Of a stretch of 10,474 nucleotides of DNA, positions 7,092 through 10,474 are shown in pieces. Source of the stretch: Olsenella_L kribbiana (GTDB lineage: Bacteria; Actinomycetota; Coriobacteriia; Coriobacteriales; Atopobiaceae); the NCBI RefSeq assembly GCF_036408795.1, contig NZ_JAZGJP010000031.1, positions 1 through 10,474 of the forward strand. Reading direction: 5' to 3'. Within the stretch, counting starts at the first letter, position 1. Every line of letters begins with the position of its first letter. A program made the position numbers and the translations under genes. The notes beneath the pieces are model-generated. The model was not told where the DNA came from. It ran no database searches and saw only the letters and a list, made by a program, of their open reading frames with translations.

Positions 7092-7156
7092 TCGGCACCA
7101 GCCGGCCGATAGCAGGTTATTGCCTTTCGGCACCGTCCATATTGCGCTTCGGCACC
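7092..7156 (+). repeat. Three TCGGCACC repeats at the left end of IS21 element A
   Basis: TCGGCACC occurs at 7092-7099, 7127-7134 and 7149-7156, each preceded by a similar pyrimidine/GC stretch (GCGCC, GCCTT, GCGCT). IS21 elements carry multiple repeats at their ends that are bound by the IstA transposase, and these fit that role. Confidence 0.65.
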
Positions 7157-7175
7157 GCCTGCTGAAACCAGGCGG
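7155..7175 (+). promoter_or_regulatory. Hairpin in the istA leader
   Basis: CCGCCTG (7155-7161) pairs with CAGGCGG (7169-7175) around a 7-base loop, 64 bases before the istA start codon. No T-run follows. In insertion sequences such leader hairpins can limit translation driven by outside promoters; that role is inferred. Confidence 0.35.
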
Positions 7176-7238
7176 CGGGCCCCTCTTGCGGCTGATAGCT
7201 TCCTCCTGCCATGTCCCAACGAGACGAAGGAGGAATGC

Positions 7239-8825
7239 ATGGCAAGGAAGATCAGGGCCAGGCTGATACTGCAGCAGCTGGCCGCAGGGACATCCCGCAA
7301 CGCGATAGCGAGATCGCTCGGGGTGTCGAAGCACAGCATCCAGGCTGTCGCCGAGGCGGCAGAGAGGGAGAAGGTCTCCTGGCAGGATGCAGAAGGCATG
7401 GAAGAGGGCGAGCCCTGTTCGAGGCTCTTCCCGGAGAAGGCCGATGCAGCCGAATGCGTCTATCCCGATCCTGACTGGGATGCGATCCACAGGGAGCTCA
7501 GGAAGACCGGCGTGACGCTCAGGCTGCTGCACGGCGAGTATGCAGACGCCCTGAAGGCCGAAGGCAAGCCATGGATGTCCTATGACCGGTTCTGCAAGCG
7601 ATATGCGGAATATGCCGAGCGGCGCAATGTCGTGAGCAGGGTCGGCCACAAGGCGGGAAGGACGCCCGGGGCCGGCCGGGCGGGGCCCACGATGCAGCTC
7701 GTGGACCCCATGTCCGGCGAGGTGTCGAAGGTGTACCTCTTCGTGGCCGCCCTGCCATTCAGCAGATACTCCTATGTCGAGCCGACGCTGGACATGAAGC
7801 AGGATACATGGCTGCGCTGCCATGTGCATGCCTTCGCCTTCTTCGGGGGATGCACGCCAATCATCGTCCCCGACAACCTGCTCACGGGCGTGAAGAAGCA
7901 TCCGAAGGAGGGCGAGGTCGTCCTCAACGAGGCATACCGCGAGCTTGCGGCGCACTATGGGGCAGCCGTCCTCCCTGCCCGCGTGAGGCATCCGCGCGAC
8001 AAGCCGAGCGCCGAGAACGAGGTATGGTGCGCGACCATGTACGTGATCGGCGCCCTGCGCGGAAGGGCCTTCGCCGACATGGGCGAGCTCAGGGCAGCCG
8101 TGGCCGAGTGCGTGGAGAGGCACAATGCAGCCCCCTTCGAGAAGCGTGAGGGATCGAGGCCCGGGAGCTTCATGAAGGAGGAGGCCGATCTCCTTCGCCC
8201 GCTGCCCGCAGTCCCATACGAGGTGTGCGAGTGGGTCCGTGGGCGCAAGGTCCAGCAGAACTGCCACGTGAGCTACAGGGGCAGCTTCTATTCCGTGCCC
8301 TTCCGTGCGGTCGGCTCCACGGTCGACCTGAGGGTCACGGACACCGCGCTCGAGATCTGGAAGGGGTCCGAGAGGCTCTCGACGCACGCGCTCATGCCTC
8401 CATGCGCGAGGAACCGCTATTCCACGCATGAGGAGGACATGCCGGACGGGAAGGCCTGGCAGGAATGGGATGCGGACAGGATCCGCAGATGGGCGGACCG
8501 CATCGGCCCCGACTGCCGGGCAGTGGCGGAGCGCATATTCCAGTCCTATGCATTCGAGGAGCAGGCATTCAATGCATGCCTCGCAGTGCTGAGGCTCTCG
8601 CGCAGGCACGGCAGCGCCCGGCTCGAGAGGGCATGCGGGATGGCGCTCGCATCCGGCAGGAGATCGCCGCGCTACCGCGACATAGAGCCGATCCTGAAGT
8701 CAGGGCAGGATTCGGCAGCTGCGCAGCAGCCGGTGCATGAAGAGGGAGGATGCCTCCGCGGGGAGGCCTGGTACGGAAGGGACGGTGCGCGATGGACATC
8801 GGACAGGAGACCCGCAGGAAGATGA
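7239..8825 (+). CDS. istA: IS21-family transposase IstA, first catalytic Asp replaced
   Basis: The 528-residue protein is full length for IstA, the DDE-type transposase that cuts and joins the element ends with the ATPase IstB. Residues 17-41 are an N-terminal helix-turn-helix (GTSRNAIARSLGVSKHSIQ), about 150-300 the integrase-like core, and 345-385 the beta-rich C-terminal domain. D212 (in VPDNL) and E259 (in DKPSAENEV) are the second and third catalytic acids. The first should lie in a C-E-V-D-W-[AS]-G motif; here residues 143-149 read PGAGRAG, so the Asp is Gly146 (GGC at 7674-7676). All other blocks are intact, so the protein is probably catalytically dead. AAGGAGG (7227-7233) five bases before the ATG is a strong ribosome binding site. 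The 3' end overlaps istB by 34 bases, typical of this family. Confidence 0.9.
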   Translation: MARKIRARLILQQLAAGTSRNAIARSLGVSKHSIQAVAEAAEREKVSWQDAEGMEEGEPCSRLFPEKADAAECVYPDPDWDAIHRELRKTGVTLRLLHGEYADALKAEGKPWMSYDRFCKRYAEYAERRNVVSRVGHKAGRTPGAGRAGPTMQLVDPMSGEVSKVYLFVAALPFSRYSYVEPTLDMKQDTWLRCHVHAFAFFGGCTPIIVPDNLLTGVKKHPKEGEVVLNEAYRELAAHYGAAVLPARVRHPRDKPSAENEVWCATMYVIGALRGRAFADMGELRAAVAECVERHNAAPFEKREGSRPGSFMKEEADLLRPLPAVPYEVCEWVRGRKVQQNCHVSYRGSFYSVPFRAVGSTVDLRVTDTALEIWKGSERLSTHALMPPCARNRYSTHEEDMPDGKAWQEWDADRIRRWADRIGPDCRAVAERIFQSYAFEEQAFNACLAVLRLSRRHGSARLERACGMALASGRRSPRYRDIEPILKSGQDSAAAQQPVHEEGGCLRGEAWYGRDGARWTSDRRPAGR

Positions 8826-9373
8826 GGGACATGGGAGCGGACGAGCTGCTCGATGCGCTCCTTGCCCAGGACGATGCGGCATGCATGGGGATGCCGTCCG
8901 GGCAGAGGATCCAGATGGCGGTCGACGAGGCGCATGCAGGATATGTCGCCGGCAGGATCCGCAATCTCGTGAAGAGGGCGAACCTCAGGTATCCGCAGGC
9001 GAACGTGCGCCGCATCGGCCATGCGGAGGAGCGCGGTCCCGGCCGCGTGCTCATAGGCGGGCTCGCGGCCTGCGGCTTCGCCACGAGAGGCCAGGACGTC
9101 GTGCTCTTCGGGCCTGCAGGCACCGGAAAGACCTATCTTGCCTGCGCGCTTGCCAAGGAGGCATGCGCCTCGAGGATGCGCGCGAACTACATCAGGTGCC
9201 CCGACTTCGAGGAGGCCTGGAAGGATGCCCAGGAGCGTCCGGGAGGGGTCGCGAAGGCCGTGAGGAAGTATGGCGCGTTCCAGGTCCTCGTCCTCGACGA
9301 ATGGCTGCTCAGCAGGCCAGACGACGGCTTCCGGCGCTTCCTGCTCGAGATCTTCGAGCTCCGCTGTGTTTGA
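8792..9373 (+). pseudogene. istB: IS21-family ATPase IstB, truncated at 193 residues
   Basis: IstB is the AAA+ ATPase that helps IstA choose and capture target DNA. Residues 107-114 are an intact Walker A motif (GPAGTGKT) and 165-171 an intact Walker B (VLVLDEW). Family members run to about 250 residues and continue after ELRC with a block containing the sensor and arginine-finger region (typically S-T-I-F-C-x-Q-Y). Here the frame ends in V-stop right after ELRC, where the sequence switches to TGTTTGATAACC, the inferred end of another insertion sequence. The start at 8792 is chosen because MDIGQETRRKMRDM matches family starts and GGAAGGGA lies about eight bases upstream; an upstream frame start at 8750 is less likely. 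Loss of the C-terminal third makes function improbable. Confidence 0.85.
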
Positions 9374-10091
9374 TAACCTCTGAGTTGCGGATTTGAGCGT
9401 CGGGCACTTTCGGGTCTGAGCACGAAAAACTTTCGGGTTCTGGCATGGGCACGCCGACCATCCCAAAGCTGGTCCAACATGTCGTTGCTTCGGTTATCGA
9501 CATAAGGAGGCCAGAAAGGAAATGATCGGCGTGGACAAGATAGAGGATATACGCAGAAGGGCGAGAGGCGGGGAACCGATAGCCTCGATCGCGAGGGCAG
9601 TCGGCGTCTCGGAGCCGACGGCCAGGAAGTACGCGAGGATGGAGGACCTGTCGCCCGAGCCGCCGAAGAGGAAGGAGCCGGAGAGCGAGCTGCTCGCGCC
9701 GCACAGGGAGACGATCGACTCCTGGCTCGACGACGACTGCAGGAACTGGCGCAAGCAGCGCCATACGGCCGTGAGGGTGTATGTGAGGCTCATCAACGAG
9801 CGCGGCTACGAGGGCTCCTATTCCACCGTGCAGCGCTACGTGAAGCAGCGCCGGGAGGAGATGGCCCGCGAGCGCGACCGCAGGGACGCCGAGGGCTTCC
9901 TGCAGCTGAGCTGGCTGCCCGGAGAAATCCAGGCCGGCATCGGCGAGGCCGACTTCAGGGTCCGCGGGGTCCTCACCAGGGGGAAGTACCTGACCGTCAC
10001 GTTCCCGCACTCCAACGTGGGGCTCACCCAGGTCTTCTGGGGCGAGACGGCCGAGTGCGTCTGCCAGGGGCTGCGCAGCGTCTTCGAGTTC
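9367..10091 (+). mobile_element. IS21-family insertion sequence B, inserted in istB of element A; right part missing
   Basis: The break in istB homology coincides with TGTTTGATAACC at 9367, starting with the TG typical of IS21 ends. A non-coding leader with repeats follows, and then an IstA frame of a different IS21 subgroup. Homology to IstA stops at about 10091 where an IS3-like end begins. The far part of this element, including its istB, is not in the window. Confidence 0.65.
9406..9438 (+). repeat. Two ACTTTCGGGT repeats at the left end of IS21 element B
   Basis: ACTTTCGGGT occurs at 9406-9415 and 9429-9438, 23 bases apart, between the element border and its istA. Spacing and position resemble the repeats of element A (ATTGCGCTTCGG-type), so they are probably IstA binding sites. 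A third, poorer copy may lie near 9396. Confidence 0.6.
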
Positions 10092-10094
10092 TGA
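9522..10094 (+). pseudogene. istA: IS21-family transposase IstA of element B, truncated and lacking the first catalytic Asp
   Basis: The 190-residue frame is the N-terminal part of an IstA different from the one in element A; family members of this subgroup are about 500 residues. Residues 17-40 form a helix-turn-helix (GEPIASIARAVGVSEPTARK), followed by RKQRHTAVRVY and YEGSYSTVQRYV, and then the first strand of the DDE core. That strand usually reads PGE-x-QVDFG-x-ADF; here it is PGEIQAGIGEADF, so the catalytic Asp is Gly139 (GGC at 9936-9938). The later FPHSNVGLTQVFWGETAECV block is intact. Homology breaks off at LRSVFEF-stop, just before the stretch with the second catalytic Asp, where an IS3-type end begins. 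AAGGAGG (9504-9510) and AGAAAGGA (9513-9520) lie upstream of the ATG. The piece cannot be an active transposase. Confidence 0.85.
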
Positions 10095-10131
10095 GCCCTG
10101 TCAATATAATGGACAGCGGAATCGCAGATTC

Positions 10132-10443
10132 CTACACGGCCAGCATGTCTTCCGGACTGTGCCGGAGGACCCTCTCGAAGCGGTCGAAGAACTCCTGCAT
10201 AGCCTCTGCCGGCACGCGGTCCCCGATGGACTCGTGCGGACGGTAGCGGTTGTAATATGACTCGATGGACTCGATCGCCCTGTGCTTCGTCGTGGATGCA
10301 TCCGCCGGGCGCTCGTGGTGGTACCACTCGTTCTTGAGCGTCCCGAAGAACGACTCTAATGCGCTGGATGCGATTATGTGCCGAGTGGGTGCCGGACGGC
10401 AGGCGGAGGGGCCCGGCCATCCGGCGCCCAGCACATAATGCAT
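10132..10443 (-). pseudogene. IS3-family transposase OrfB, C-terminal fragment
   Basis: From about position 10362 leftward the frame reads A-L-E-S-F-F-G-T-L-K-N-E-W-Y-H-H, the block with the third catalytic residue (Glu of ESFF) of the IS3 DDE integrase core. It continues with IESIESYYNRYRPHESIG, the usual C-terminal motif, and a short tail ending at TAG (10132). In front of this block an intact OrfB would show a D-N-A/S motif and, about 35 residues earlier, the HSD motif with the second Asp. Neither is seen: the upstream frame (residues 1-26 from the ATG at 10443, rich in Gly, Pro and Ala) is translated from a long palindrome and resembles nothing. So only about 76 native residues remain and the gene is broken. 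Confidence 0.8.
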
Positions 10444-10448
10444 CGCGC
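10361..10448. repeat. 88-base long imperfect palindrome at the break of the IS3 transposase gene
   Basis: The left arm (10361-10400) and right arm (10416-10448) are near reverse complements. Outer stem: GCGC, GATGC and ATTATGTGC on the left match the right arm exactly, apart from two extra bases (TG) and one extra G on the left. Inner stem: TGGGTGCCGGACGGC (10386-10400) faces GCCATCCGGCGCCCA (10416-10430), with 13 of 15 pairs plus one possible G-U. Four unpaired bases (10382-10385) separate the two stems and 15 bases form the loop. No T-run follows, so it is not an ordinary terminator. Confidence 0.75.
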
Positions 10449-10474
10449 TACAGGGATTCGAGGAAGCTGAGGAT

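Larger units (their letters stand above)
7052..9366 (+). mobile_element. IS21-family insertion sequence A, right part missing
   Basis: The element contains an istA/istB pair in the usual order with overlapping frames. Its left end is set only approximately, at the TG-rich sequence after position 7051; the three TCGGCACC repeats at 7092-7156 lie inside it. The right end is not present: istB is cut at about 9366 where a second IS21-like element begins. Base composition is much richer in G and C than the preceding pseudogene, in keeping with foreign origin. Target duplications cannot be read because the far end is missing. Confidence 0.75.
10092..10474 (-). mobile_element. IS3-family insertion sequence, 3' part only, inserted in istA of element B
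   Basis: The switch from IstA homology occurs at about 10091. The following bases contain the motif TGTCAATATAATGGACA (10100-10116), which I take as the terminal region of an IS3-family element because such ends often carry TGTC..GACA-type sequences and the orfB stop lies only about 16 bases further in (10132, minus strand). The element runs off to the right or is broken near 10362. No orfA is visible. Confidence 0.6.

Noticed and set aside
6957..8609. A 550-residue minus-strand open frame across the IS21-A region.
   Set aside because: It lies opposite the clearly homologous istA, and its Arg/Pro/His-rich composition is typical of a shadow frame in GC-rich DNA.
7671..9938. The idea that GTCGAC sites are generally mutated to GCCGGC by adenine deamination, explaining the two Val-Asp to Ala-Gly changes.
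   Set aside because: Several intact GTCGAC sites remain in the window, for example near 2529, 3294, 3398, 3504, 4245, 8319 and 8921, so there is no general loss of this hexamer.
8672..10010. Minus-strand open frames of 264 and 233 residues opposite istB and istA-B.
   Set aside because: Both are antisense shadows of recognisable IS21 genes, without ribosome binding sites or family motifs, and the first crosses the junction between two elements.
10361..10448. Integron attC site as an explanation of the long palindrome.
   Set aside because: The arms lack the conserved RYYYAAC and GTTRRRY core sites, and there is no integrase or gene cassette nearby.
1..10474. CRISPR array or phage module.
   Set aside because: No regularly spaced repeats with unique spacers and no phage structural, lysis or integrase genes are visible. 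The only tandem repeats are the in-gene coiled-coil duplications and the short IS end repeats.

Overview
The window looks like a piece of an actinobacterial chromosome, most likely from the Coriobacteriia (Olsenella/Atopobium-like). That is an inference from GC-rich codon use, a Gram-positive-type surface protein with a sortase-like tail, and close family resemblance of the insertion-sequence proteins. No 16S rRNA or other phylogenetic marker is present, so the assignment is soft.

Layout from left to right. Bases 1-118 hold no recognisable gene, only a weak hairpin and a possible start codon of a gene leaving on the minus strand. A 3'-truncated AAA-type ATPase of the ATPase/DUF4143 family follows on the minus strand (119-988). 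Next come a roughly 400-base gene-poor stretch with a perfect 10-bp inverted repeat, a tRNA-Ser(UGA) gene with encoded CCA (1396-1486), and lemA (1563-2114). A terminator separates lemA from a convergent DUF4256-family gene (2198-2710, minus). An AT-rich intergenic region with a good promoter then leads into a 940-residue secreted, alanine-rich coiled-coil surface protein (3190-6012), closed by a textbook terminator.

The right half is a graveyard. A HigA-type helix-turn-helix gene whose reading frame once continued into a longer regulator/ImmA-like protein is broken by a stop codon and frameshifts (6284-6943, minus). It is followed by what reads as a nested stack of insertion sequences. An IS21-family element A (istA complete in length, istB cut off) is interrupted by a second IS21-family element B (istA cut off after 190 residues). 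That one is interrupted in turn by an IS3-family element read on the opposite strand, of which only the transposase C-terminus is visible. The IS3 homology ends exactly at an 88-base imperfect palindrome near the right edge.

The most unusual observations are three. First, in both IS21 transposases the first catalytic aspartate of the DDE triad is missing, with Ala-Gly (GCC GGC) where the family has Val-Asp. Second, the long palindrome sits at the IS3 junction. Third, the giant coiled-coil protein has a non-canonical sorting motif (VPDTS) and two independent 42-base internal duplications. I do not see a clearly new multi-gene system. The genes on the left are independent units rather than one operon, and the right half is mobile and decaying DNA.
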